This document shows, in pieces, positions 33,620 through 44,465 of a DNA stretch of 64,000 nt. Source of the DNA: Candidatus Anammoximicrobium sp. (GTDB lineage: Bacteria > Planctomycetota > Planctomycetia > Pirellulales > Pirellulaceae); contig JAAYYU010000094.1 in the NCBI GenBank assembly GCA_012515235.1, positions 1-64,000 of the forward strand, written 5' to 3'. The position numbers and the translations under genes were made by a program. The notes under the pieces were generated by a model, which saw only the letters and a program-made list of their open reading frames with translations, had not been told where the DNA came from and did no database searches. Position 1 is the first letter of the stretch. Every line of letters starts with the position of its first letter.

Positions 33620-34981
33620 ATGATGTCCGAATCGGCAGGCGTCTCGCTTGATTGGCACTGGCTGGCGGCGCGGGGTTGGCTCGCAGCCCAGCTAGGTTCG
33701 CTCGTTTTCGTGCTGGTCTGTCTGGGGATCAGCGGGCGGATCTTTCTGGACTTGCAGGCCGGCCGGCATGGTCTTGGCACACCCGACTACGCGGGTTTCT
33801 ACACGGCGGCCATCATCTTGAACGAGCACGAGGCCGGCCGGCTGTACGATCTGGAACTGCAGGACCGCATCCTGCACGCCAGAGTTCCAGGGGTGCGGTC
33901 TGACGAGCACTATCCCTTCGCGCATGCGCCTGCCGTCGCCTTCGTGCTTCGCCCGCTGGCCAGACTCCCGTTTGCCTGGTCGTACGCGGTCTGGCTGGCG
34001 ATTCTGGCCGTCATCACCTGCACGGGCCTGGCGTTGTGCCGCAGTCTGGTGGCGTGGCCGGCTGACAAGACGCGCGGGGCGATGCTGCTGGCCGCGGCCT
34101 TTCCTCCCTTGGCAATGGAATGTTGGCTGGCTGGCCAATGGGCGGTGATCGGCCTTTTCTGGTTGGCCGTGTCGTTGCGTTTGGTCCGCGACGGCCGTTG
34201 GTTTGCAGGTGGTTTCGCCCTGGCCCTGTGCGCGGTCAAGCCCACACTGTTGATGTTCGTCCTGCCGATGCTGTTCCTGTCCGGCAGGCCGCGTCTGCTT
34301 GCCGGCACCGTCGTCGGCGGAGTGGCGCTGGTTGCAATTTGCCTGCTGGCAGTGGGATGGGACGGTGCGCGGGCGTATTGGGACCTCTTGACCGTTTACG
34401 GCCGGACGATGTCGGCGGGCGCCCCGAGTTTCAAGACGTTCAAGCACGTGGACCTGCATTCCTTCTTCGTCTTGCTGTCGGGCGGGCCTGGCTGGCTGCC
34501 CAAGGCTGCGGTCCTGGCAGCCGCGGCCGGCTTTGTGCCGTGGCTGCTGGCGGCCTGGCGAGTGCCCGCCGGCCAGGGCGGCGACCGGCAGCTCTTGGCC
34601 CTGTGTGCCACGCTGACGGGAAACATGGTCTTCAGCGCCTACACGCCGATCTACGACGTCTCGCTGCTCATCCCCAACCTGCTCGTCACCGGAGATGCGC
34701 TTGAGCGGCGGCGTCACGGGCCCGGCAATCGGCGCCCGAACTTTGCGTTCCTGCTGCTGGCCGCGCTGGTCGTTGGCTCCGCGTGGGTCACCCAGGTGAC
34801 GGCCCGGCTGTATGGTCTTCAGCCCTTGACGGTCGTCCTGCTGAGTCTGGCCTGCTGCCAAGTCACTTGGGCTTTGCGCGAACCCCTCTCGGCCGGGACT
34901 CCGCGGGCAGCGTGTCGGCTGGCGTCGGCGGTTCGCCCAGTCCAAAGCGGCATGGTGTCGGGGGCGGAGCCAAGCAGCTGA
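33620..34981 (+). CDS. GT87/DUF2029-type membrane glycosyltransferase
   Basis: 453 residues from the ATG at 33620 (AGG with a 6-nt spacer); an ATG at 33590 would add ten residues. About ten membrane helices. The first loop carries GTPDYAGFYTAAIILNEHEAGRLYDLELQ, typical of the polyprenol-phosphate-mannose-dependent family (quoted as landmark; DYAGFYTAA is the core). YPFAHAPAVAFVLRPLARLP and WLAGQWAVIGLF are further family segments. It uses a lipid-linked sugar at the outer membrane face. The last 40 residues are less convincing and overlap the convergent gene by 119 bp. Confidence 0.8.
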   Translation: MMSESAGVSLDWHWLAARGWLAAQLGSLVFVLVCLGISGRIFLDLQAGRHGLGTPDYAGFYTAAIILNEHEAGRLYDLELQDRILHARVPGVRSDEHYPFAHAPAVAFVLRPLARLPFAWSYAVWLAILAVITCTGLALCRSLVAWPADKTRGAMLLAAAFPPLAMECWLAGQWAVIGLFWLAVSLRLVRDGRWFAGGFALALCAVKPTLLMFVLPMLFLSGRPRLLAGTVVGGVALVAICLLAVGWDGARAYWDLLTVYGRTMSAGAPSFKTFKHVDLHSFFVLLSGGPGWLPKAAVLAAAAGFVPWLLAAWRVPAGQGGDRQLLALCATLTGNMVFSAYTPIYDVSLLIPNLLVTGDALERRRHGPGNRRPNFAFLLLAALVVGSAWVTQVTARLYGLQPLTVVLLSLACCQVTWALREPLSAGTPRAACRLASAVRPVQSGMVSGAEPSS

Positions 34982-35396
34982 TGTCGGCTCTGTGGCAAGT
35001 CTTGGCGACGTCTTCGTCGTGTTGTTGGAGTGCATCCAGCAACAGCGTCACCAGCCGCGACAAGTCAGAGGTCGTAGCCGTGCAACCCGAGGCCCCCAAC
35101 TCCAACAGCCGCAGCTGCAAGTAGGGATCTTCGGTAGCGGTGACGGCGAAGATGGGAAAGCCGGCCTTCCGCTTGTGCAGATGCTGCAGCAGCGAGGTCC
35201 CCCAGGCCTCCTCCTCAGCCCCCCGCATGCAAATGATGCTCGCCGTAATCTCGTCGCACTCCCCTTCGGGCTCACCGGCTGCCGCGCCTTGCGCCCGCTG
35301 TATTCGCAGGGCCGGCAGGAAACGCGACAATTCAGGAACGATCTCGTCAACGACCGCGGCCGATTGGCCGAAAACGAGAATCCTCCGCTGGCCCAT
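34863..35396 (-). CDS. Stand-alone pseudo-receiver protein
   Basis: 177 residues. The first 125 have the receiver fold order but lack the functional residues: RILVFGQSAA lacks the acidic pair, the strand ASIICMRGAE lacks the phospho-acceptor Asp, and GCTATTSDLSRLVTL lacks the Lys. The segment FPIFAVTATEDPYLQLRLLELGAS aligns by eye with VPVFVIAPEPDVYQRLRMLELGAV (both shortened here to the shared core) of the sigma-54 activator at 38138-39550, so the two are paralogous. The last 45 residues are proline-rich and overlap the convergent GT87 gene, so the true end may be shorter. Confidence 0.6.
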   Translation of the reverse strand: MGQRRILVFGQSAAVVDEIVPELSRFLPALRIQRAQGAAAGEPEGECDEITASIICMRGAEEEAWGTSLLQHLHKRKAGFPIFAVTATEDPYLQLRLLELGASGCTATTSDLSRLVTLLLDALQQHDEDVAKTCHRADISCLAPPPTPCRFGLGEPPTPADTLPAESRPRGVRAKPK

Positions 35397-35443
35397 AGCT
35401 TCTCCCAGGCAAGAATTTGGACGGGCGTTTGCCGTTGTCAGCG

Positions 35444-35568
35444 GCCGGTTGAAAAAAGGGGGACTGGCTCCGAGCCGCGCTGGAAAAACTCAAGGAAGAA
35501 CGCCCACCGCAAGACGCCTGTCCCCCCCCTTTTCCAACACCCTTTTTCAACCCCTTTTTCAAAAGGCT
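35444..35568. mobile_element. MITE-like element, GTTGAAAAA-ended (diverged copy)
   Basis: Starts GCCGGTTGAAAAAAGGGG and ends CCTTTTTCAAAAGGCTG, roughly inverted ends. The interior CTGGCTCCGAGC...TGGAAAAAC...GGAAGAACG matches the element at 41850-41947. It contains no ORF, so it would be mobilised only in trans. Confidence 0.7.
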
Positions 35569-35591
35569 GTGCGGGCGACCTTTGGGAGGGA

Positions 35592-35686
35592 CAGAGCTGG
35601 CAGAAGAATGGAGACAGAAGAATGGCGGCAAGAAAATCAGAGTTAGAAATTCCCATCCCCCTGTCCCCATTCTTCTGCCAGCTCTG
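35592..35686. mobile_element. 95-bp element with 20-bp perfect inverted ends
   Basis: CAGAGCTGGCAGAAGAATGG at 35592-35611 is the exact inverse of 35667-35686. The interior repeats GACAGAAGAATGG and contains no ORF. The architecture is that of a MITE or a long stable hairpin. Confidence 0.85.
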
Positions 35687-36056
35687 CGAAGGTGGACTCG
35701 CTTGGCGGGCCTCGATTCTTGGAAGGAAGCAAAATCCGTGCCGCCCCATAGCAAGAATCAGTGTATCTTGAATTGGCTGAAAGCTTTAGGACCACAATTC
35801 TTGCTCCCGGTGACGCGAGCAGGGCTGCGATTTCCAGCCTTTGCGGTCTCCGCTGGCCGCAAAACACGACACCGATCCGGCACGGACACTGGCTGCTGGC
35901 CGGCGTGGGAACCAACGAGTCTTAGGAAGTCCTGCTGCTTGAGGAATCGAGGCAACGGCGCTTGTGCCTTGGCGGCAAGGGCTTTATTCTAGCGCCAGTG
36001 TGTTCGATTGCTCCTGAAGGACAGAAATCTAAACCTACATGGTGGTAGGCAACGTC

Positions 36057-38093
36057 ATGCCTGATAGTCGCGATTCCGATCGGGCAACGGCGGGTGACGC
36101 CTTTGTCGCTGTCTATCAGGGTGCTCGCCTCCGCGAGATGTACAAGTTGACGCGGGGCGGCGAGATCACCGTAGGACGGGACGAATCGTGCCAGATCATG
36201 CTGGCCGACGAGGTCTGTAGCCGCAGGCACGGTGCGTTCGTCTGGAAAGACTCCGCGTGGTGGCTGCACGACCTGGGAAGCCGAAACGGAACGCTGGTCA
36301 ACGGCCAGAGGCTCAGTCAGCCGCAGGTGCTTCAGGAAGGCGATCTGATCCAGATTGGCAAGACCAAGCTGCGATTCACCTGGGAGCTGATCGAATCCAG
36401 CCAGGTCGAGACGCGGGAATCTGCCCGCCCGACGCTTGACTCGCCGCAGGACGAATCAAGCGACGACGAGGGTGGCGGCCCGCTGCCGTTGATCCTCGAT
36501 CGTCGCAGTCGCGTGGGACTGTTCACGGAAAGCAGCTTGACGTCGGAAGGCTTGTGGGACGCGCGGGTGCGCCGCGGTTTTGCTCGGCTGTATGAACTCA
36601 GCGGGCCGATGCTCACCGCCACCAGCGTGGAAGAACTTGCCGGGCTGGTGCTGGATGGCTTGCTTCCCGCCGTTTCCGCCGACGTGGGCGCGGTCCTGCT
36701 GTTCCCCGAAGGCACTGCAGACCGCCTCAACCCCGACCGCCTGGTGACGATCGTCTCCCGGTCCCCGCCGGATTTGCCCGCCCCGCAAGCCTCGCGGACG
36801 GTGTCGCGGCGAGTGCTGCGCGAGGGCGAAGCGATCCTGGCGATGAACATCGAGCACGATCCGAACCGGGCCAAGCTGGGAACGGTCCGGGAGATGCGGA
36901 GCGTGATCTGCGCGCCGATCCGCGGGAGCGGGGAGAATCTGGGCTTGCTGCACGTGTACTGTTCCCGGTCGGGCCAAAGTCTGGACTTCATCTCCCTGGA
37001 GATCGTGCTGGCCGTCGCCGATCAGCTGGGGAGGACCTTGGAGAGCCTCCGGCAGAAAGCGTCGCTGCAGGCGGGCCTGCAGGGCGAACGCGAGGTCAGC
37101 CGCGCGTTGCGCCGCTTGCTGGAAACGGAGGGAGCCCTGGTGGGCGGCAGTCCGGCGATGAGCGAATTGCGCCACAAGCTGGCGCGCCTGGCGGCGTCGG
37201 ATGCGACGGTGCTGGTGCGGGGCGAAAGCGGCGTGGGCAAGGAGTTGGCGTGCCGGGAATTGCACTTTCAGAGCAGTCGGAGGAACGGGCCGTTCGTCTG
37301 CTTGAACTGCGCGGCGATCCCGGAAACGCTGCTGGAAAGCGAGCTGTTCGGACACGAAAAAGGGGCCTTCACAGGGGCCACGGGCCAGAAGATCGGCAAG
37401 TTTGAACTGTCCGACGGAGGCACTTTGTTCTTGGACGAAGTCGGCGAACTGCCTTTGTCCCTGCAAGCGCGATTCCTGAGGGTCCTGGAAGGGCACCCCT
37501 TTGAACGCGTCGGCGGGAACACGAGCATCCGTCCCAACACGCGGATCGTGGCGGCGACCAACCGCGACCTGGAAACGGCAGTCGAAGCGGGTCAGTTCCG
37601 CCAGGACCTGTTCTATCGCCTGCAGGTGCTGGAAGTGCGCGTGCCGCCGCTCCGCGAGCATGTGGAAGACGTGCCCGAACTGGCCGGCCATTTCCTGACG
37701 CGGGCCTGCCAGCGTCTGGGGCGGCCGCCGCTTTGCCTGTCGCCCGAAGCCTTGCGGGCGTTGGCGGAATACTCGTGGCCGGGCAATGTCCGCGAGCTGC
37801 GCAGCGTCATGGAACGCGCCGCGATCTTGAGCGACCGGCGGGAGTTGCGGCCCGACGATCTGCAACTCGGTTCCATGTTGGCGCAGGCGGCGGCCGCGGA
37901 GGGCCGGGTGCCGCCGCCCTACGAAGCCATTCTGCTGGAGGAAGTGGAACGTCGCCACATCCTGCAGACGTTGCGGGCGACGAACTGGGTGAAGCGTGAG
38001 GCGGCCCGCGTCCTGGGCATCAATCGCTCGACGCTGGACCGCAAACTGGAACGCTACGGGCTGGCCGACGAGGCCTCTGCGCCGCCGGAGTGA
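36057..38093 (+). CDS. Sigma-54-dependent transcriptional activator with FHA and GAF domains
   Basis: 678 residues from the ATG at 36057; an ATG at 36039 is possible. FHA domain at about 18-110 with [18 protein letters not shown] and [10 protein letters not shown], the phosphothreonine-binding residues being present. A GAF domain spans about 175-330 ([20 protein letters not shown] through [18 protein letters not shown]). The AAA+ domain has Walker A GESGVGKE (about 388-395), the sigma-54-contacting GAFTGA (about 436-441), [13 protein letters not shown] as Walker B, and the R-finger region. A Fis-type HTH is at the end ([20 protein letters not shown]). FHA input implies control by a Ser/Thr kinase. 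Confidence 0.93.
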   Translation: MPDSRDSDRATAGDAFVAVYQGARLREMYKLTRGGEITVGRDESCQIMLADEVCSRRHGAFVWKDSAWWLHDLGSRNGTLVNGQRLSQPQVLQEGDLIQIGKTKLRFTWELIESSQVETRESARPTLDSPQDESSDDEGGGPLPLILDRRSRVGLFTESSLTSEGLWDARVRRGFARLYELSGPMLTATSVEELAGLVLDGLLPAVSADVGAVLLFPEGTADRLNPDRLVTIVSRSPPDLPAPQASRTVSRRVLREGEAILAMNIEHDPNRAKLGTVREMRSVICAPIRGSGENLGLLHVYCSRSGQSLDFISLEIVLAVADQLGRTLESLRQKASLQAGLQGEREVSRALRRLLETEGALVGGSPAMSELRHKLARLAASDATVLVRGESGVGKELACRELHFQSSRRNGPFVCLNCAAIPETLLESELFGHEKGAFTGATGQKIGKFELSDGGTLFLDEVGELPLSLQARFLRVLEGHPFERVGGNTSIRPNTRIVAATNRDLETAVEAGQFRQDLFYRLQVLEVRVPPLREHVEDVPELAGHFLTRACQRLGRPPLCLSPEALRALAEYSWPGNVRELRSVMERAAILSDRRELRPDDLQLGSMLAQAAAAEGRVPPPYEAILLEEVERRHILQTLRATNWVKREAARVLGINRSTLDRKLERYGLADEASAPPE

Positions 38094-38137
38094 CGGCTTC
38101 CGGCGGAACGCCGCGCCCGCACGCCGCGCCGGCCGGT

Positions 38138-39550
<1,413 letters not shown>

Positions 39551-39856
39551 CGACAACTCCCTTCCAGGATGTTTCCGAGATCGCCGTCGCGGACTCCCCT
39601 TCCAGCAGTTCGCGCCGTCCCTGGCAAGCGGGCTGTCTTGTGCCGTTTCCTCCGGTCCTGGCCGGGCTGCGGTCATCGCCCGGTGCGGTGTAGCGTAGCG
39701 ATTGCGCCCCGTTGGCGCAAATCGGCAAGAACCCTGAAGCGGGCAGGGGAAATGACCCGAGAGGCGGCCGGGGAAACACCGGAGATCCCTGGCGGGAGGG
39801 GGCGGCCCTCCCGGCGCCGCCGGCAACCGGCGGTCGGCGGCGTGGCCCCAGGGGGC
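39551..39856. other. 306-bp gap with two GC-rich hairpins
   Basis: Holds the upstream region of the pseudo-receiver activator and, next to the NarL-type gene end, two hairpins: GGGAGGG/CCCTCCC at 39794-39812 and GCCGCCGG/CCGGCGGT at 39816-39834. These are plausible terminators of the minus-strand kinase-regulator operon, although no T-run follows. Confidence 0.6.
39794..39834 (-). terminator. Tandem GC hairpins after the NarL-type gene
   Basis: Two adjacent stems (7 bp with a 5-nt loop, and 8 bp with a 3-nt loop and one G-U) begin 23 bp past the stop of the response regulator gene on the minus strand. Confidence 0.5.
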
Positions 39857-40510
39857 TCAGGTGTCGGCCGACACCAGGCCGCAGCGGATCGCAAACCGCA
39901 CCAGGCCGGCGATGTCGTGGATGTCCAGTTCTTGCATCAACTGAGCCCGATGGGTCTCCGCCGTCTTCTGGCTGATCTTCAGCTTGCGGGCGATTTCTTT
40001 GGTCGTCGCGCCTTCGGCGATCAACTGCAGCACCTCGCGCTGCCGCGGCGTCAAGCGGTCGAGGGGGCGGACCGGGGCGTCCGACCGCCGGATGCAGCCC
40101 TCGATCACGTGCCTGGAAACGGCCGAGCAGAGATACGTTTCGCCGCGGGCCACGGCGCGCAGCGCCAATTCCAGTTCGGCGGGGCTGATGTCCTTCAGGA
40201 GATATCCGGCCGCGCCGGCCTGCAGCGCCCTCAGGACGTATTCCGCACCGGCGTTCATCGACAGGATGACGACGCGCGCTTCCGGCGCGGCGGCCAGCAT
40301 CTGGGCCGCTGCGTCCACGCCGTCCAGTTCCGGCATCAGGACGTCCATCAGGACCAGATCGGGCTGCAGTTGTGCCGCCACGCGCAGCGCTTCCCGGCCG
40401 TCGCCGGCTTCTCCCACGATTTCAAATCCGGGCAGCTTCTCGATCAAAACGCGCAGTCCCGCGCGCACCAATCCGTGGTCGTCGACGAGCAGCACGCGGG
40501 CGGGCCTCAT
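39857..40510 (-). CDS. NarL/FixJ-family response regulator
   Basis: 217 residues. The receiver has the acidic pair in VLLVDDHG, the phospho-acceptor D56 (VLMDVLMPELDG), a Ser in VILSMN, and K106 (GYLLKDIS). The LuxR-type HTH is at about 150-210 (LTPRQREVLQLIAEGATTKEIARKL, landmark LTPRQREV). Its ATG overlaps the stop of the histidine kinase gene upstream (ATGA, 40507-40510), so the two form a translationally coupled two-component pair. Confidence 0.94.
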   Translation of the reverse strand: MRPARVLLVDDHGLVRAGLRVLIEKLPGFEIVGEAGDGREALRVAAQLQPDLVLMDVLMPELDGVDAAAQMLAAAPEARVVILSMNAGAEYVLRALQAGAAGYLLKDISPAELELALRAVARGETYLCSAVSRHVIEGCIRRSDAPVRPLDRLTPRQREVLQLIAEGATTKEIARKLKISQKTAETHRAQLMQELDIHDIAGLVRFAIRCGLVSADT

Positions 40511-41559
40511 GACCGCCTCCGCGACGGGACGCCCGGGAAGACTGCGGGACCGGAGTCATCCGGCCCCCGTTCCGGTCCGCACGCGACGACCTCGGCCGGT
40601 CCGTCGCCCAACGGCAGGCCGACGCGGACCGTGGTGCCCTGGGAGGACGCCGATTCGACGCGGAAGCAGCCTCCGAGCAGGGCCACGCGCAGCCGCGTCG
40701 CGGTCAACCCCAGTTTCCGGGACGGGCCCGCGTGCGGGGCCTCCGCTTGCGGGTCGAACCCCACTCCGTCGTCGCGGATCGTCAGCCAGAGCGCCTCGGC
40801 GTCCTGCCGCAGTTCGACGTCGACGCGGCGCGCCGAGGCGTGGCGGACGGCGTTGGCCAGGGCTTCCTGGATGATGCGGAAACAGACCGTTTCCAACTCG
40901 CCCGGCAAGGGCCCCAGCGAGGCGGAGACGGCCAGATTGACACTCAGGCCGGTGCGCTCCGCCAGGCGATCGAGATAGCCTCGCAGGGCGGCCAGCAGGC
41001 CGAAATCGTCCAGCATCGAGGGAGACAGGTCCAGCGACAACTCGCGGACTTGAGCGATGGCTTGATCCGCGATTTCCAGGCACAGATCGAGATCCGAGCG
41101 AACCCGTTCCCGGCTCAGGTCCCGAGCCACGTGCAGGCGCATGCAGATGGCCGCCAGCAACTGGCTGATCTCGTCGTGCAGCAACCCCGCCAGGCGGCGG
41201 CGTTCCGCCTCCTGGCAGGTGATCAGCAGCCGTGCGTTCGCTTCCCATTCCCGCCGCGGCATCCGCCGTGGCCGCCGACTCCAGATCGAAAACGCGGTCC
41301 CGCACAGGGCAGCGGCTCCCAACGCGCGCTGCCCCAGATCGGTGGCGTGCAGGAATTCCGGGGGAGACGGCAGGCCGCCCAGCAGCAGCAAGGCGGCGCA
41401 AAGTGCCGTCACGCAAAAGCCACCTCGGATCCGATACCAACGCGCGGCGGCCCAGAGCGGGACAAAATAGACCAGCCAAGCCGCCGTGCCCGACGGCGCG
41501 GCCACGTCGATCGCCAGCGCACTGAGGATCAGCCCGGTCAACAAGGCGTGGACCAACAT
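40507..41559 (-). CDS. NarX/DesK-type sensor histidine kinase
   Basis: 350 residues. The N-terminal 95 residues form three membrane helices with very short loops, with no periplasmic sensor domain. HisKA_3 dimerisation domain: QEAERRRLAGLLHDEISQLL (117-136), phospho-acceptor H128. The ATPase domain has FRIIQEALANAVRHASA as N box and RDDGVGFDP as G1 box. The membrane part aligns by eye with the N-terminus of the unrelated-type kinase at 44466-45503 (MLVxxLLxxLILxAxAxD...AxWLxxFVPL). It is coupled to the NarL-type regulator downstream. Confidence 0.92.
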   Translation of the reverse strand: MLVHALLTGLILSALAIDVAAPSGTAAWLVYFVPLWAAARWYRIRGGFCVTALCAALLLLGGLPSPPEFLHATDLGQRALGAAALCGTAFSIWSRRPRRMPRREWEANARLLITCQEAERRRLAGLLHDEISQLLAAICMRLHVARDLSRERVRSDLDLCLEIADQAIAQVRELSLDLSPSMLDDFGLLAALRGYLDRLAERTGLSVNLAVSASLGPLPGELETVCFRIIQEALANAVRHASARRVDVELRQDAEALWLTIRDDGVGFDPQAEAPHAGPSRKLGLTATRLRVALLGGCFRVESASSQGTTVRVGLPLGDGPAEVVACGPERGPDDSGPAVFPGVPSRRRS

Positions 41560-41973
41560 CGGTAGGAGTCAGCCGAGGTGCAGCGGTACAAGAAGGACGA
41601 AGCGTCATGGCAACGACGCGGTTCGTATCGTACAAGCTATCAGCGAAGCGGGCAACCCGCTGGCACAGCGGCCGCACGCAGACCGCGTGCGCGACCATCC
41701 TTCTTTAGCATGGTGGGGATTTCGTCGGGCCGCTTTTCGAGTTTTAATACCAGCACCCAGATGCGGCCCCGCGCCGCGTTCGATGGCGGAGGCCATGGTC
41801 GAAGCCGGTCGTGGCGCTGTGGCTGGCCCCTGCTCCACGCGCCCCTTACCAGCCTGTTGAAAAAGGGGGCTGGCTCCGAGCGGTGTTGGAAAAACCCAGG
41901 GAAGAACGATGACTGCGAGGTGCCTGTGCTCTTTTTTCAACAGGCTGCCACCCCACGAAAGCGAGCGATTGCC
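41560..41973. other. 414-bp divergent gap with a MITE-like element
   Basis: Between the divergently transcribed kinase operon and the CheY-like regulator operon. It contains the 98-bp element at 41850-41947, ending 26 bp before the regulator start. I see no gene. Confidence 0.7.
41850..41947. mobile_element. 98-bp MITE-like element with 15-bp perfect inverted ends
   Basis: CAGCCTGTTGAAAAA at 41850-41864 is the exact inverse of 41933-41947. The interior (GGGGGCTGGCTCCGAGC, TTGGAAAAACCCAGG, GAAGAACG) matches the element at 35444-35568. No ORF. It sits in the promoter region of the operon that starts at 41974. Confidence 0.88.
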
Positions 41974-42459
41974 ATGAGTTCTGCGAACCAGAATCCTCCA
42001 AACGCGCCGGACATCGTGCTCGTCGAGGACAACCCCTACGACGCCGAGTTGACGTTGCGCGCGTTGCGGAAAGAAGGGTTGGCCAACCAGTTGATCTGGC
42101 TGAAAGACGGCGCCGAAATGCTGGAGTTCCTCTTCGGAGCGGGCGGGGTGGCCGCTGCGGCCAACGTCCATCCGAAGGTGATTCTGTTGGACCTGAAGCT
42201 GCCCAAGGTGGACGGGCAGGAGGTGCTGCGGCGGATCAAGGGCGACCCGCGGACGCGCATGATTCCCGTGGTGGTGTTGACTTCGTCGCGCGAAGATGCG
42301 GACGTCGTCGGCTCCTACGAGGCCGGCGCCAACAGCTATATCGTCAAGCCCGTGGACTTCGAGAAATTCTTCGAGGCGGTGAAGCAGTTGGGGCTGTTTT
42401 GGCTGGTAGTGAACGAGCCGCCGGAGGGCCGGTTTCCGGCAGCGGAGAACCGTCCATGA
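41974..42459 (+). CDS. CheY-like single-domain response regulator (Rcp1 type)
   Basis: 161 residues, a receiver domain alone. The acidic pair is in [14 protein letters not shown], the phospho-acceptor D73 in [13 protein letters not shown], Thr in VVLTSSRE and K125 in [12 protein letters not shown]. The length and the [12 protein letters not shown] segment are typical of the Rcp1 family that partners bacteriophytochrome-like kinases. Its stop overlaps the start of the hybrid kinase gene (ATGA at 42456-42459). A Cph1-type kinase is encoded third in the operon. Confidence 0.93.
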   Translation: MSSANQNPPNAPDIVLVEDNPYDAELTLRALRKEGLANQLIWLKDGAEMLEFLFGAGGVAAAANVHPKVILLDLKLPKVDGQEVLRRIKGDPRTRMIPVVVLTSSREDADVVGSYEAGANSYIVKPVDFEKFFEAVKQLGLFWLVVNEPPEGRFPAAENRP

Positions 42460-44432
42460 AGACTCCGGCGCGGCATCAGAATACGCCTTTGCTGGGAACC
42501 TTGCGGGTCCTGATCGTCGAGGATTCCGAACTCGACACCAGGTTGATGGTCCGCGAACTGGAGCGTTTCGGCTATGCCGTCCAGTGGCAGCGGGTGGACA
42601 CGGCGGACGGCCTGCAGGCGGCTCTGGACCGGGAGCCGTGGGAGATCGTGCTGGCGGACTTTTCGCTGCCCCGTTTCAGCGGGCTGGAAGCCCTGAACAT
42701 GGTCCGGGCCCGGCACCCCGACCTGCCCTTCCTGCTGATTTCCGGCACCATCGGCGAGGACACGGCGGTGGCGGCCATGCGCGCCGGGGCCAGCGACTAT
42801 CTGCTGAAAGACCGTCTCACGCGGCTGGGGCCGGCCGTCCAGCACGGCCTGCGCGAAGCGGCCGAACGGCGGGCCCGGCACACGGCGGAAGACGTGCTGC
42901 GGCGACTGTACCACGCCGTCGAGCAGTGCCCGGCGGTCGTCGTCATCACCGATCTGGAAGGCCGTATCGAGTATGCCAATCCCCGGTTCACCGTCGCCAG
43001 CGGGTATACGCTGGAGGAAGTCCGCGGCCAGAATCCCCGAATCCTCAAATCCGGCCAGACGCCGCCAGCCGAGTACGCGCGGCTCTGGAAGACCGTCTCG
43101 TCGGGCGGCGAGTGGCGCGGCGAGTTCGCCAACCGCACCAAGCACGGCGGACTGTACTGGGAAGCGGCTTCCATCTCGCCGGTCCGCGACGCGACGGGCC
43201 GGATCACGCACTACGTGAAAGTGGCGGAGGACATCTCGGAACGCAAGCAGGCGGAGGAATCGCTGCGGAAGCTGGAAGCCCATCTCCGCCAGGCTCAAAA
43301 AATGGAAGCCTTGGGCGAGCTGGCAGGCGGCATCGCCCACGACTTCAACAGCTTCCTCGGCGCCGTCATCATCAACGCGCAACTGGCCCAGGCTGCCGCC
43401 GCCGCCAATCCGGCGGTCGCCGAACATCTGGACCTCGTGATCGCCGCCGCTCGGCAAGCGGCGGGCCTGGCCCGCCAGATGCTGACGTTCAGCCGCCGCG
43501 ACCAGCAGCAGCTCTGTCCCCTGCAACTCGGTCCGGTCGTGCAGGAAGCCTTGCGGTTCCTCCAGGCGACGCTGCCGGAAAACGTGGAACTCACGGTCGA
43601 CCTTCCCGCCACCGGGCGCGCCGTGCTCGCCGACGCGGCCCAGGTCCAGGAGGCTGTGATCAACCTCTGGACGAACGCCTGTCACGCCTGTCGCGGCGCG
43701 GGCGGGCGGATTACCGTGTCCTTGGCCGATTTCGACGTGGATGCCGAAGGCTCGGACCCGGTTTCCGGCCTGCCGCCCGGCCGATACGTCCGCGTGACGG
43801 TGCGGGACAATGGCTGCGGGATGCCGCCGGAAGTCCAGAACCGGATCTTCGAACCGTTTTTCACCACCAAGTCCGAGGGCCAGGGCACGGGGTTGGGCTT
43901 GCCGGTCGTGCGGCGCATCATGGCGGCCCACCAGGGCGTCATCTCGGTGGAAAGCCGTCCGCACGAGGGCACGACGTGTCAGTTGCTGTTTCCGGAGAAT
44001 CCGCAGGCGGCCGGCGCCGCCGGTCTGGCGGAAGCGCCGGCGTTCGGCCACGGCGAGTGCGTTCTGTTGGTGGACGATCATGCGCTCTGCCGCGACGCCA
44101 TGCAGGGCCTGCTGGAGAGTCTGGGTTACCGCGTCACGGCCTTGGGCAACCCGCGGGCGGCGCTGGAGACGTTTCGCAGACGGCCCGAGGACTTTGACGT
44201 GGTCGTCACGGACTTGTCCATGAAGGAAATGAACGGGGCCGAATTGGCGCGACAGCTGCTGACCGCCCGCCCGTCGATTCCGATCATCCTCAGCAGCGGC
44301 TACGAACTGGCGGGCGCGGCGCAAGAAGTCCGCCGCCTTGGAGTCCGCGATGTGCTCACCAAACCGGTGGAACGCAACCGGCTGGCAGCCAGCGTGGCGC
44401 GGGCCTTGCTGCCTCGCGAAACAAAGATTTGA
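42456..44432 (+). CDS. Hybrid sensor histidine kinase (receiver-PAS-kinase-receiver)
   Basis: 658 residues, cytoplasmic, no membrane helices. N-terminal receiver with D68 ([13 protein letters not shown]) and K119. A PAS domain with PAC at about 150-268 ([27 protein letters not shown]). HisKA with H295 ([17 protein letters not shown]). HATPase with [23 protein letters not shown] and [15 protein letters not shown]-terminal receiver has D586 ([13 protein letters not shown]) and K in VLTKPVE. The ATG overlaps the regulator stop, and MKTPARHQ is the natural start. Complete phosphorelay residues are visible. Confidence 0.93.
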   Translation: MKTPARHQNTPLLGTLRVLIVEDSELDTRLMVRELERFGYAVQWQRVDTADGLQAALDREPWEIVLADFSLPRFSGLEALNMVRARHPDLPFLLISGTIGEDTAVAAMRAGASDYLLKDRLTRLGPAVQHGLREAAERRARHTAEDVLRRLYHAVEQCPAVVVITDLEGRIEYANPRFTVASGYTLEEVRGQNPRILKSGQTPPAEYARLWKTVSSGGEWRGEFANRTKHGGLYWEAASISPVRDATGRITHYVKVAEDISERKQAEESLRKLEAHLRQAQKMEALGELAGGIAHDFNSFLGAVIINAQLAQAAAAANPAVAEHLDLVIAAARQAAGLARQMLTFSRRDQQQLCPLQLGPVVQEALRFLQATLPENVELTVDLPATGRAVLADAAQVQEAVINLWTNACHACRGAGGRITVSLADFDVDAEGSDPVSGLPPGRYVRVTVRDNGCGMPPEVQNRIFEPFFTTKSEGQGTGLGLPVVRRIMAAHQGVISVESRPHEGTTCQLLFPENPQAAGAAGLAEAPAFGHGECVLLVDDHALCRDAMQGLLESLGYRVTALGNPRAALETFRRRPEDFDVVVTDLSMKEMNGAELARQLLTARPSIPIILSSGYELAGAAQEVRRLGVRDVLTKPVERNRLAASVARALLPRETKI

Positions 44433-44465
44433 ACGTCGAGCGGACTGGCCGCGGGAGAAATCGGG

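Larger units (their letters stand above)
35397..36056. other. 660-bp repeat-rich gap between divergent genes
   Basis: No credible gene. The gap carries two MITE-like elements (35444-35568 and 35592-35686) and the promoter region of the FHA-type sigma-54 activator. Frames here are translations of these elements. Confidence 0.75.

Noticed and set aside
35760..36030. Possible riboswitch upstream of the FHA-type activator
   Set aside because: Some stem potential is visible, but I could not match any known riboswitch core (GEMM, cobalamin, TPP, SAM).
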